DNA of 32,500 nt from Glandiceps talaboti (taxonomy: Eukaryota; Hemichordata; Enteropneusta; Spengelidae), in assembly GCF_964340395.1 (NCBI RefSeq), contig NC_135569.1:5119040-5151539 (forward strand). Reading direction: 5' to 3'. Below the pieces are notes generated by a model. It saw only the letters and a list, made by a program, of their open reading frames with translations. It was not told the DNA's origin and ran no database searches. Below, in pieces: positions 1 to 12,066 of the stretch (within the stretch, counting starts at the first letter, position 1; every line of letters starts with the position of its first letter). A program made the position numbers and the translations under genes.

Positions 1-700
1 TTGTGAGGAAACACAAATAAAGTTTCCCCATTGTAACAACAAACTTGTAAACAACGTTTCTAAGTAGGAAAAAGTTTTGTGGAGACCGTTTGTTTGTGGG
101 GAACAATACTGACCAAGTCCTAATCCATGTTTGTAAATCGCTACATCATGTCCAGTTTGCGCATGCGCCTAGCACTTATCACTTAAATTTATGCATAGGT
201 ACATATGCATGTGATTATGTACATGTGGTTAAAAGTGACGTCACTGTACCCATAAATGCATAATGAGCAGGATTATACAGTAATGCATTCATGGCAATGT
301 ACTGACTACCATTACATAATAGAATTGACTTTAAACTTTTATTAATCACATACAAATCTCTGAATGGACTAATACTAAAACTACATATTTGACCTTATTC
401 ACATGAAGCCAACTCTCACGATAACTCCGGTCATCTGCCAAATGTTTACTGCATGATAAACCAAGGTGCAAACTAGTGTCATATGGTGGGCGTACGTTCT
501 CACATGCTACATCCTGTCTATGGACTTTTCTAATAACCATGTATGTCATTAGAAATGCGACAAAAACGAACAGCTAACGCTTTAAAAAAAAACCTTAAAG
601 AGATAGCTATTCTTCATAACATTCTAAGTCTAGCTGTACAGCGCCTTTGAACTCTAAATTGTTGTGGAAACACACTATTTTTCTTTTAAATCTTTTTTAG
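1..700. other. Intron of the SLC22-type gene (left part)
   Basis: No coding exon could be supported here on either strand. The stretch ends in a good polypyrimidine tract and AG at 691-700, which is the 3' splice site of the exon at 701. Positions 325-365 carry a short LINE reverse-transcriptase-like fragment, listed separately. The rest is AT-rich non-coding sequence. Confidence 0.6.
325..560 (+). mobile_element. Degenerate LINE (CR1/L2-like) reverse transcriptase C-terminal fragment
   Basis: Translation from about 331 reads [14 protein letters not shown]. This is almost the same peptide as [14 protein letters not shown] in the LINE fragment at 7300, and is the hallmark found near the C-terminus of CR1/L2-type non-LTR reverse transcriptases. 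Downstream the frame is broken by stops and the similarity fades, so the right boundary is approximate. It lies in an intron of the SLC22-like gene and is clearly dead. Confidence 0.45.
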
Positions 701-1785
701 GCTTGCTATCACGGTAGCATATTATGGTTTATCTCTTTTATCAACTTCACTGGCTGGCAACGAATACTTGAATTTCTTCCTGTCTGGTTTGGTGGAAGTA
801 CCAGCCATAGTCGTGCCAATCTACGTTTTGAATCGTTGGGGTCGTAAAAAGCCAATAGCAATTCTCTTCATAATATGTGCTGTAGCCTGCTTTTTTTATC
901 CTATACCCCCGAAAGGTGAGTGTATTTTTTTACCGAAAAAATGCCGTTTCTTTTTGACAACCCATTCCATTAACAAGTGGAGTAATCTATTCATTATGTA
1001 TTGGAAGGGGAAACATATAGACCCACCTGGAAGGAGTTTCTCTTAAAATTTTCTGAATTAAATGTAACAAGTGTTATTGGATTTTGTCGTGCCAGATGAT
1101 AAGACGTGGCTATATTCACAAGATTTTGTCGTGCCTGACGATAAGATTAAGTATGCTTGTATGACATTCACACCAGACGATAAAATGTAGCAATGGTGGT
1201 GAAATGTTATAGAGGCAGGCTATTTGTTTCAACTGATCGATCGGATCACACCAAAATATAAATACCTTGACTCAAAAACTGAAATTTCAAGAATACATTT
1301 TTTACGAGAACAATCGTGGACTGTCATCGAATTACATTCAACATCTTCATTCAAGAGAACATTTGGAGATCACTAGTACCGATATCATAATCCTTGACCC
1401 CCGGGCCCATTGGCGTGATACTCCTAAAGAGGCGGTGCCAATTATGTATTCATCCAGATCGAACGCCAGCAAAATGCAACCCGTTATACACATAGTACAA
1501 ATCAACTCTATCATTCATAATGAGAATGTCTGTATGTGATATTTCATAATTCTATACGTGTGTAGACCACCGAGAGTAAAGATTATAGGGCCTACCCTTC
1601 CATTTTAAAGGCTTCAGTAACTTACTCAAGATAGTAAATTCCATAGATGTTATAAATGTGTTATTTTCCCGTTCAGAATTCCGCTTTCTTGTCACTCCTG
1701 TGATGATGATTGGAAAGTTTTCAGCAGCAGCTGCGTACTGGTCAATAACACTTTACACTACTGAGATCTTTCCTACAGTCATGAG
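701..1785 (+). CDS. SLC22-family organic ion/carnitine transporter, partial (two internal exons)
   Basis: Two exons are seen: 701-915 (acceptor ending at 700, donor GTGAGT at 916) and 1677-1785 (acceptor TTCAG at 1676, donor GTAAAT at 1786). Phases agree: the first exon starts with the last base of a codon and leaves one base, which joins AA of the next exon as Glu. Exon one encodes a TM7-TM8-TM9-like stretch with AYYGLSLLSTSLAGN, YLNFFLSGLVEVPA and NRWGRKK, the classic SLC22 signature. Exon two has GKFSAAAAYWSITLYTTEIF and PTVMR, the conserved TM10 region. The 215- and 109-nt lengths match my recollection of exons in human SLC22 genes. The family moves organic cations, anions or carnitine across the plasma membrane. 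Substrate cannot be told from this part. The 5' end lies outside the window and the 3' exons were not found, so the gene may be broken. Confidence 0.85.
916..1676 (+). other. Intron of SLC22-like gene with a short direct repeat
   Basis: This intron lies between the two SLC22-like exons. Positions 1080-1195 hold an imperfect short direct repeat of the form GATTTTGTCGTGCC followed by GATAAGA. A 90-residue open frame at 1267-1539 has no ATG start, and its product could not be assigned. It may be a retroelement remnant, but I cannot support a family. Confidence 0.5.
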
Positions 1786-2059
1786 GTAAATACGTCATGA
1801 GTGACAATACCGATATATATGAGCTTTTACATTCATATGATTTAAAAGAAGATATAAATGATGACGTTTACCAAAACACCAGCAAATTTCGCGAAAGTAT
1901 ACAGTTGCACTCGCGCGATTCTGTGTCCATGGAACGGTCGCACACTCACTTGTATGTTTTCGGTACTGCACTGCACACTTGCACTGAGGAGCAAATGCCA
2001 ATAGTAATATACACGAGTATGGGGGCCCGTTCTGGTCACAATTATGTAAAATGTGCTAG

Positions 2060-2330
2060 AATTAATATAATGTAGTCTAGAATTAATTTTTATAATGACA
2101 GCAATTAATATTATACACTCCTTGAATTAATTAAATGTGTTTTGATTAATTTCATGTCGAATAGAATCAATTTTTGTATTAACTGCAATTAATATTATGT
2201 ATTCCTTGAATTAATTAAATGTGTTTTGATTAACTTTATGCACTGTAATTAATTTTATGTATTCCTTGAATTAATTAAATGTGTTTCCGATTAATTTTAT
2301 ATACTGGTCTTAATTTTATGTAGTCCAGGG
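2060..2330. repeat. AT-rich imperfect tandem repeat
   Basis: About four or five degenerate units of roughly 60 bp contain GAATTAATTAAATGTGTTT followed by a GATTAATTTTATG-like block. Units are clearest at 2120-2160, 2200-2245 and 2260-2305. It directly abuts the (CATA)n array. Confidence 0.7.
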
Positions 2331-2342
2331 ACTTTGGCTTTG

Positions 2343-2384
2343 CATACATACATACATGCATACATACATACATACATACATACA

Positions 2385-2418
<34 letters not shown>

Positions 2419-2517
2419 CATACATACATACATACATACATACATGCATACATACATACATATATACATACATATATACATACATACATACATACATACA
2501 TACATACATACATACAT

Positions 2518-2548
<31 letters not shown>

Positions 2549-2556
2549 TACATACA

Positions 2557-2590
<34 letters not shown>

Positions 2591-2674
2591 CACACACACA
2601 TACATACATACATACATACATACATACATACATACATACATACATACATACATACATACATACATACATACATA
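2343..2674. repeat. (CATA)n microsatellite with CA interruptions
   Basis: About 330 bp of CATA tetranucleotides, with a few TATA variants and CACACA runs near 2533 and 2590. Open frames of repeated YVCM or YIHT residues in this interval are artefacts of the repeat. Confidence 0.98.
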
Positions 2675-4455
2675 GAGATTTCTTTAATACAAAGAACACA
2701 AACACATAAGACTATGGTGAATGTAGCTAATTTGTAGTGAACATCAATTTAAACTACACAAGGCCAGTCAGTGATTAGAAGCCAACAACCTGACAAACTT
2801 TTCCTTCACAGTAAATTCAAGATGGCCCCTGAATTGTGAGATTAGCTTTCTGCCTATGTAATTATTATCTTGTGTCATCTTTTCCAACAGGAAAACCAGC
2901 GAAACGAGAAAGAAATCAATTACTACATGGGCTAAAAGTGAGAAATACCTTGCAGAGAATATTGTTTTGAAGCTTGACTTCGACCCTGACAGTATTACGT
3001 CATCTGTGTGAAGACATAGTAACAAGTGTTATAGTACTTCATATCAGTTTAATCGGGAAAATATCGTCCTTATCTCTTTCAGTACATTTTCATATTGTTT
3101 TTGTTAAGTGCAATAAGTTCCCTGACATTTTACAGAGGGTTTGCCATCAAAATTACAAATAGCGGAAATATGTGCAATTTTTAGATATTGATTAGATTTA
3201 GGGATCGTTGGGATTCCAGCATAACTGGTGTCAAATTTCTAAATCCCTCCCACTACCAAAGTGGCACCATCTGAGTTTACAAGTGTTTCACTAAAGTGAA
3301 AAAAACTTATTAAACTATTTTTAAATTATTTTAATGTCAATGCATGCTTTTTATAACATTACAATAATCTTCTGGCATTGTTAAAACAGTTGAATACATT
3401 GTTATATGTATAATAAATTACGTCATCACATCATTTATCAATTCTATCTTGGTATCAGGTTTGAGTTCATTTAATTAGTGGTGGTGGCTAAGTATGCTCC
3501 AGTAAGTACAATACTGTGAGTACCTTATAAATAGGCATCATAAACTACCTCCAAACAGTGGTAAGCTCAGCTTGTGTAGTTAACAACAGGTTCATTTCTA
3601 TGTAGACTGGGTGCCAACGTGATACCAAGTCATCTCTACTTCCGTCTGGCTAAACGAGAAATGTGCAAAAGTTCTTTATGCAAATGAGTACACCCTAACA
3701 GTTAGAATGATGTAAACAGTGTATAGGTAGCATCCTGATCTGACAAATGTACCATATTTGTACATTATGTAACTGCCTAAATAAACACAAATTTATTATT
3801 GGATAGAATGCTGTGATTGATTAACAGAGACTGGGTGTTTATGACTGTGTAATTGGCTTTGTTGAATTCTCAGGACTTCATTGAGCCATACATTGGGTAA
3901 AAATATCTTCAGATAACAATACAACTGATACAATAGCCACAATAACAACAAGCGGATGCCTCTGATGTAGATTCATGCGACGCTTTTATCAGTTTGTTTA
4001 TATCTGTGGAACTTATAGTGTAACAGTAATAGTCATACTAGTCTTGCTGCTAGACGTTAAGGCTTTCTTTCGATACTATAAGCGAACAAAGTTCGCAGTG
4101 AGAGCTTGCCCGAACAGTCTAGCAAATGTCATTTTCAGACCGGACTTTCCATTGAGATCATGTTAAGCTGTGGGTTGGGCCATGTATGCATATATATACT
4201 TTAATATATTCAATCTCTGCATGCAGGTGTTGACAAACACATTTACGTCATTACTATGTCTTATCAGTTTATGGTAATTGTGTTTGATGAGTGTGTAGAC
4301 GTTGTCATTCACACATTTTAGTTAACGCATTGGTGGTTATTTTTACAAGCCCCTCCTTAAGATGAATATGCATGAAAAATTAGCTACTGTCCTCTGTTTG
4401 TGCTTGTCGCTAATACGGTTCTCTGATTGGCAGTTATTTATATCCTGATGACATT

Positions 4456-4538
4456 TGCTAGACCTTGGATGTTCCATCCTTGATAGCGATGTTCGGTCGT
4501 GTGTCGTATTCTATCGGAAGAACATCCGAGGTCTAGCA
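4456..4538. repeat. Imperfect hairpin (about 80 bp inverted repeat)
   Basis: TGCTAGACCTTGGATGTTC at the left end pairs with GAACATCCGAGGTCTAGCA at the right end, with about 45 nt between. A related TCTAGCAAATGTCAT string occurs nearby at about 4119. This suggests the ends of a small non-autonomous DNA transposon. Confidence 0.6.
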
Positions 4539-4759
4539 GATAGACTATAGTCATACTAGATTGTTAAAAACATGTAGCATTCTATCAGCTAACAGAGTCA
4601 TGGGATCCTGACTACCCATGTTTATGTTTTGATAAGTTACCTACACTAATTACATGTCTTTGCATGAAACTTGTCTTATTCATGCTAGCTTATTATGAGC
4701 ACACGAACACATCAGTATTTTTTCGTTGGTTGTAACATGTTCCATTTTATTTACATAAA

Positions 4760-4890
4760 ATATAGTCTAGTTCCTGACAGACCTTATTCGTACTATGTTA
4801 TCTTCATATTATACCGTCTAGTCAATCCTGTTACTCTCAAACAGAATTCTGTGCTCCTCCCTACGGCGTTCATATAAACATGATGACGTT
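4760..4890 (+). repeat. Dispersed repeat copy (partner at 19146-19290)
   Basis: Shares TCTAGTTCCTGACAG at its start and CATATAAACATGAT at its end with 19146-19290, over about 125 bp with moderate divergence. Both copies are on the same strand. No coding capacity or terminal repeat was recognised, so the class is unknown. Confidence 0.65.
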
Positions 4891-5174
4891 GTTGCGTCCC
4901 CATGTGATTTTAGTTTGATTAGACTGGAGGTGGAGTCCTGGTTGGACATTTGCATATCATATCATTCCTACTAAACATGAGAATGATGTCAACAGCCTGT
5001 CAATTTGTGATGGATTACTACTGACGTGACATTCACGCTTCGCCCACCATGGGGTTGAACCATAATTAACCCCTTAAGTAATGGGTATAATATGAAGATA
5101 GCGTAGTACAGTGTGTCAGGAACTACAGTAGACTACATACAACAGTACATCTCTTCCTTCACCCTTCAATTGCT

Positions 5175-8100
5175 TCATTCTCCTTTATGTTTGTCCTTCT
5201 TCTTTTGCATTTGTCCAAGCAATCGGAACATTTCTTTTTTCTCTTTTTTCTGCCTGGCCTTAAGCTTTTCATCATGAATGCGTACCTGTGAACAGAGTTA
5301 TAAAATGTCATATCAATTTCAAAAGAACCTCGGCATAATAAAAAATACTGCCAATGGCAATGTGCACACCTGAAATCCAATGAAAACACCAATATATAAT
5401 GCCATGTAATGTAACGCCCCATGAATTTTGGTGAAGTGATTAAAAATATATGTAACATTATATAGCCATGTACCTCATAGACTTCCATTGTAAAAGACCT
5501 ACTTTGACAGAAAATCACTCTTTTTTGGATGTAATTTGAAAATCACTGATCAGATTGTTTTCATTTGAACAATTTCTCATCTACACACCATAAGTAATTT
5601 TTCCTACCAAATTTGAAACCTGTTTAGAATTCTAGCCTACTCTATATCCATTTACATATTAATAGTTAATACATGCACAAATAAACATTGAGGTCAGCCA
5701 TTTCTCAGAGCTAGTGAATCCCACTAACATAAGATAGGTGTTGGTGGAGGGTCTGTGGTGGTATGTAGTACACAGTACTACTCCATTCAATTGTGCAAGG
5801 TTACGCTTTCATTCTTTTTGGGGCAGATGTGTTTTTGCTTTGGTGCATATCTGCATTAAAATAGAAAAATCACTCTTTGATACTTTCTAGAGTTCACCCT
5901 ATGGTTCAACCATAGACCCTTGAACAATGTGGAGGGTCAATGGTTGAATGGAGGCATGACCTGTATATAAAGCTTTAGTATACTGTAACTTGTTCAACAT
6001 CTAGATTACACTTCTATTGTGCATGCATAAGTAAGCTCAGATACAAATAAAAACAATGTATGTTTCTGATAATATGACTTCAGAAAATGTTATTTTCCTT
6101 AAAATAACATGACTTCAGAGTATGTTATTTTACTTAAAATTATTGAAAAATTACTTTGATCCCCAATATAAGATACTTGTCAGTCACAATACTTCCATGA
6201 GAGTTGATAAGGTGTAAATGAAGTAAATGAGACAAGTATAAAATGAGAACATTATGTAGACTATACTGTTAGAGTAAATTTTTGAAAAATTATTTCAACC
6301 CTAAGATAAGATATTGATCGGTCACAATACTTCCATGAGAGTTTGACTATAGGGTGTAAATGAAGTAAACAAGAACATTATGCAGACTATACTGTTATAG
6401 TCTAAAAAGTCTGGGTTTTCCTCTGGAATATGATTTTATAAAAAGTTACCACAGATAAGGTAACGTATCATTTTACCTTTATCAAGCAAAAAAATGTTTA
6501 GGGTCAGGGGCTTAAACTAGGATCAGTTGGGTTGGGTCAGAAACAAGCTCATGGCCAAATAATGGTTCTCTGACACAAAGAATAGCAAGGATGCCACTGT
6601 TCACTATGTTCATTTGTTGCAACACAATCATCATCTTTAGTGCGTTTCATCATTGTAATATTTTTGGGTCAGAAACAAGCTCATGGCCAAATAATGGTTC
6701 TCTGACACAAAGGATAGCAAGGAATTTGAAATGACAGCAGATGCCACTGTTCATTATGTTCATGTGTTGCAACACAATCATCGTCTTTAGTGCGTTCATC
6801 ATTGTAATATTTTCAATTGTCCTTGTACAACAGCACACTTTTTAATTGTAAGCAGTGTCTTTGTCCTTTTGTTAAAGTGATGTAACCATGGTAATTAGGT
6901 GACAACGTTTTGAAATAAATAATCACTACTATATGTACATGTATATTACAAAGCAGGAGTGGGGCTGAGTAGAATCAGAGAAGGCCTGCTACACTAAAAC
7001 TATCTAGCGAAAACCCCGCAGGCTACATTTGCAGACACATCATTTATGCTACTCAGTGAACTTACAGCTACTGCCATTTAAACCCCTATAAATTAACTGG
7101 TTGGGCGGTCTTTTCACAAAAGGCAATAAAAAAGTTTCTTTGAGATGCTTTAGCCTAGAACATTTTACAATCATACTATTGTGTCTCAATAGTCTTGTTG
7201 TGTCTGGCCTGTCAGAACTTTATCTGGACAACATTCTTGGTTGGATTTCTTGTTTAGTATTTTTGTGTCACCATTAGAAACACTTTGTCTGGCATGTCGT
7301 ATTGTTTTCAAACTTCTGCTCATCACTTATAAAGCCCTCAATGGAATCTCTCCACAATATCTCACAAACTTAATGACACCTCGTTCTTCATTACGCACTC
7401 TACATTCATCGGATAAACGCCTTCTGCATACACTCAAATGGTTTCCTATGGTCGCCACTCCTTCTCTTCAGCAGCTCCTGAACTTTGGAACTCTCTACCC
7501 CTGGGCATAAAAACCTCTCCTAATGTAAACATTTTCAAAAGATGCTTAAAAACTCACATATTTCAAAGAGCATTTTCATCTTCTTTCTAGCTCTAAGCAC
7601 CACTGAACATTGTTTTCTTTGGATATTTGGTACTATATAATTTATTAGATAGATAGATAGATAGGCAGGCAGGCCATGAGACAAATACTTCCACCTACTT
7701 GTTTTCTGTGTTCTGTGACTCTAGCTTTCATTGCTTCTTTCTCCTTTTCTTTTTTGTATTTATTCATTGCAGATAACTGCTGCATCAATTTGGCGACCTA
7801 AGTGACAGTAAAAAAAATTAAATTAATGAACATTCATGTCAACATGAAACTTTTGAAACATCACACATAATGGACAATTAGTGAAAGCCAAACTGAAGCT
7901 TTCGTCTACACCTGTTGACTTGTTCATCAGTCTGATGTTCTGGGTTAGTCACATGACTCATCACTGGAATCATGTGACAAAATTACAGAATCATTTTTCA
8001 AAAGTATTTTTACTTTTTATTTTTTGGGGTAATTTTAGTGCGGGGAGTTGCTTTTGGTAATTTCTTACATACAGATATACCTAGTCTTATGCACAAATAT

Positions 8101-11100
8101 CAACATAAGACTCTACTGATTTCCATTTCAGGATTCTAACTACATACAAGATCATTCTTGACATATAGTTTTGGTGATATAAGGCATGGTCACATGATAT
8201 CACACAAGCTCAATTAAACTTCTTTCTTTTTTTTTTGGGGGGGGGGAGGCGGAGGCAGAGGGGGAGGGGATCTAGTGTCAATGCAATAGGGAACTTGCAA
8301 TCCAGACTGAGCAATGGACTACAGGATTAGCTGTGGTTATTGTAATACCTAATACCGATAAAATAAACCTCCCACAATGGTCAGGGTGACTATGAATTGA
8401 TTATTTGTGGTTACAAACAATGTAACATTATTGTTTACAATACCATTTTATTAGTATTTATTATCACATTTCCCATGATGCAACATTCAACATGGCGGGT
8501 TTGCAAGTTCCCTATTGCTGAATATTTTTTGTACAGCCACAGAGAACACTACAAGCACTTATTCAGATACACCAAGTACACCACACTGGCACTTGTGCTT
8601 CATGGGGCTCAATCATATATATATAATTTGGAGTTATTTCTTACCCTTCTCTCTTCTGGTTCCCGTATGACAACTCTATGCTTATCAAGAAGAGTTTGTT
8701 TCTTCTGTTTCTTCTTGACCCCTTCATACTTGGGTTTATTCTTGAACGGTAGCTCCTTCTGTAGTCGCTTTGGTATATGTAAGACACTAAACTGTCTTGT
8801 TCCACGTTGAATGGGCTGAGTAGAAAAAATGAAAATACAGTAGAAATGACATTGGTATGGCGTTTGCCTTATGGGACATTATATTTTTGACACAAGATAG
8901 ACACATTTTAACTCTGGATTAACAATAACAGAGACACAACACACACAGCAGGATCCTTCACCCAACCACATTGACAAGTGATAAAGCATTGCGATTTGTT
9001 TACAGTGAAGTAGAAATAGGCTTCTGCTGAAAAATTACACATGGTCTTCATGACTGTAAAAGCTTCACTTGTTTACTTTTCAACTGATAATTATAACATG
9101 TTCACTTGTCTACTTCCACATTCCCACTGTGTTCAGCACCTCTATTATTGTTTCTTTTGCATTTGAAGTTGTAACGTTGCATCTCGTGACTGAAATACAA
9201 AGGCATCTTCATTTCTCCTCTACTGTTTTCAATATTGTTTCTTGTTTTTAGGAAGACTGTGCCTTTGTGACAAATTTCCCTGAAAACTTTGCCTTATGAA
9301 AGTTCATTCCTGATCTTGATTTTGACTGAGAATGGTTTTGAGGCATTTGTAAGCCCAGTAACAGCAAAAGTTCACGATATTTGTTTTCAAGGTGAACATT
9401 ATGTTGAAGAGATAAGCTTACGTAACTTATTAAAATAATAATGTTAGTTTTTATATAGCACTGTTTTTTCCCCACACTGTGCTCAAAGTGCTTTACAATT
9501 ATTACCCTTTGTACGGGCCTATAATAGCACAACATTCCTGTATTCTCACTAAGCCCCCTAGACTTTTTTCCTTACCTTGTAGAGTGAATCTTGATTTTGA
9601 GGAACTGATAAGTTTTGTTCTCTTCGTAACTGTCCAACTGTTTTCATCCCAACCCATTTGTCTTTTCTATCCTTTGGTAGGAGAAGTGATGTGACAGGGT
9701 TATAGAATTTTGGTACAGCTACTGGGTACCAGGTTCTCACAAACACAATGTCTGAAAATACAGAGGTCAAAATATGAACAGTGAAGTGGTACAGCTACTG
9801 GGTACCCGGTTCTCACAAACACAATGTCTGAAAATACAGAGGTCAAAATATGAACAGTGAAGTGGTACAGCTACTGGGTACCCGGTTCTCACAAACACAA
9901 TGTCTGAAAATACAGAGGTCAAAATATGAACAGTGAAGTGGTACAGCTACATGGTACCCGGTTGTCACAAACACAATGTCTGAAAATACATAGGTCAAAA
10001 TATGAACAGTGAAGTGGTACAGCTACAGGGTACCAGGTTTTCACAAACACAATGTCTGAAAATACAGAGGTCAAAATATGAACTGTGATGTGTTATACCA
10101 CATACAAGCCAAGTTGAACTCATTGCAACAAAAAATGGGATTTATACCCTGGCTGTTCTACAATGAAAATCATGGCACCTGAAACAAAACATTGTCTCAA
10201 CAAAAATCTTACCAACACTGCTACATTTTATTGTCTGACTCAATAAATATTTATGTTGGTTAGATTTTTGTTGAGCCAAATGATGATTTTAACTGTACAT
10301 GTACATCATGATAATGTGTGTTTCCATCAATGGTTCTGTAGTGCTCAAAATATGAGTTCGAATATTTAAATTTACCATTTCCATAACTTCTTAAAACAGA
10401 TTATGCATGTACAGGTATATAAATTATAAGCTATATAATTCTCTCAATATTTGTCTTCATTCAGCCAGAAATAGACTGTAAGATACGTCATGTTGCTCTG
10501 CCCTCATCAGCCTGCATTATGAAAGGGGGTTGATTGATGCGTGGGGGCACTCTGCCATAGTGTAACTTACAGAGTAAGCCAGACAAATACTTTTATAAAT
10601 AATTTTATCTATGAATTTTCTTGAACAAAGTAAGCAAAAGTTAAACACTTCTGATGCATATTCTGTGTTAACCCCTTCAATACTGAAAACATTCCCGCCA
10701 ATATTGTTTGGACAAAATTCTTGTTTTATGTAAGTTTTTGGCATATATCAACTTCATTTTAGACTGGAATTAAAGAAATGTTACTTCCTAATAAAGTAAT
10801 ATTATTGTAATTATGAAAATATTCATATAAATTGGGTCCCCATATTATTTAAAACTCGTCTTTAGTCATGAAAGGGTTAAGGACTCAAGGACTTGCACTT
10901 GGACAATAGTTCACATACCACTCATAAGAAGTTTGTCTTCAAAGGTAGCACGGAAAGCGCCATCAGGTGTTCTGACACCTTTTTTGATCTGTCCACGAAT
11001 TCCACTGACTGACCGAATCGCAGCACCTTCAAATTTGGCAACCTCCAGTGTTGAACTGAACATTCCCTAGAGAGGAGAAAAGAAGCAACATATCAAGATA

Positions 11101-12014
11101 ACTAAAACAAAAACAAGTGGATGCCTCTGATTTAGTTTTATGCAAAGCTTTCAGACGGATCGCCTGCGGAAAAGGAGCGCATTTAAAAATAACCATCACT
11201 CAGCTAAAATAAATGATTTCAAAAGAACATTTTCAATATATCCAAGAGAGATAACCATCCCAATCTGAAATTGTGACTATAATCTGACGCTGGCCTTTGA
11301 AGTGGCCATATGGATGAGGATTGGGTATTTATTTTGGATTTTTAATTTACAAAACAATTTTATCATGGCTTCCTACTTGAAAAATCAATGTGAAACAACA
11401 TAAGCCAAGTCTTTGTTTGTAACTCAATAAATTGCAAAAACCTAAAAAAAAATGTGTAAAAAGTTTGTTATTGGACATACAATAACACACTTTTTTTACA
11501 CGTTTATTAATCTTTTGGAATTGATTGAGTTACAAACAAGGACTTGGCATATGTTGTTACACATTGATTTTTCAAGTAGGAAGCCGTGATAAAATTGTTT
11601 TATAAATTAAAACGCCAAAATAAATACCCAATCCTCATCCATATGGCCATTTTAAAAGAAATGAAATTCTTACAATAGGCTTTGAAAACAAATGACATCC
11701 ACTCTTTCTGTTTTTTTCTATGCGATCTCCAACAAGAATAAAGAATTTACTACCTTAATAAAAGCAGTGTTTTTGTAAATCTTGAAAGGTGTTCCAGTTA
11801 ATTTTAACTTCTTAACAATGGTGACAGACTTGTCCAAATCAAGTACAGACCCAGTAGCTGCAATTCGGAATCGATGCTGCAAAGGAAACAATTGTCAAAT
11901 GTTAACGCATAACATAAGGAATACCTGAAATGAACATGTGAGTAATTTCATGGATTAAAATGAATCCACAATGATATACGGATACAATAAATGGAGAGAT
12001 ATGTGTATACGTAC

Positions 12015-12066
<52 letters not shown>

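Larger units (their letters stand above)
1786..5174. other. Non-coding DNA between SLC22-like exons and the 3' end of BMS1
   Basis: No conserved exon was recognised on either strand. The expected final SLC22 exons (TM11-TM12 and the cytosolic tail) were looked for and not found. The stretch holds an AT-rich imperfect repeat (about 2060-2330), a long tetranucleotide array (2343-2674), a hairpin (4456-4538) and a dispersed repeat copy (4760-4890). The positions given for these are separate entries. Confidence 0.55.

Noticed and set aside
1267-1539. 90-residue open frame in the SLC22 intron as a gene
   Set aside because: No ATG start, no recognisable family and no splice context; at most a weak retroelement-like impression.
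2275-2737. Several long open frames of YVCM or YIHT repeats
   Set aside because: Translations of the (CATA)n microsatellite; tetranucleotides without stops give long frames on both strands. The same holds at 11902-12207, 25257-25523, 29611-29967 and 30161-30608.
2891-3011. Open frame after a good acceptor, ending TGA at 3009-3011, in phase with the SLC22 exon ending at 1785
   Set aside because: The ~40-residue product (KTSETRKKSITTW...) shows no resemblance to the SLC22 C-terminal segments and would skip TM11 and TM12.
3606-3692. Short frame reading LGANVIPSHLYF after an AG, in phase with the SLC22 gene
   Set aside because: Only a faint likeness to the TM11 region, the conserved lead-in is missing and a stop follows quickly; chance is as likely.
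5159-5518. 119-residue minus-strand open frame
   Set aside because: It runs in the wrong frame across the true last BMS1 exon (5175-5285) and its intron; the homologous frame is a different one.
7920-7985. Possible box C/D snoRNA on the BMS1 strand (GTGATGA then CTGA)
   Set aside because: The boxes are only about 25 nt apart, no terminal stem or second box pair was found, and the region is a small GTCACATGA/TCATGTGAC inverted repeat.
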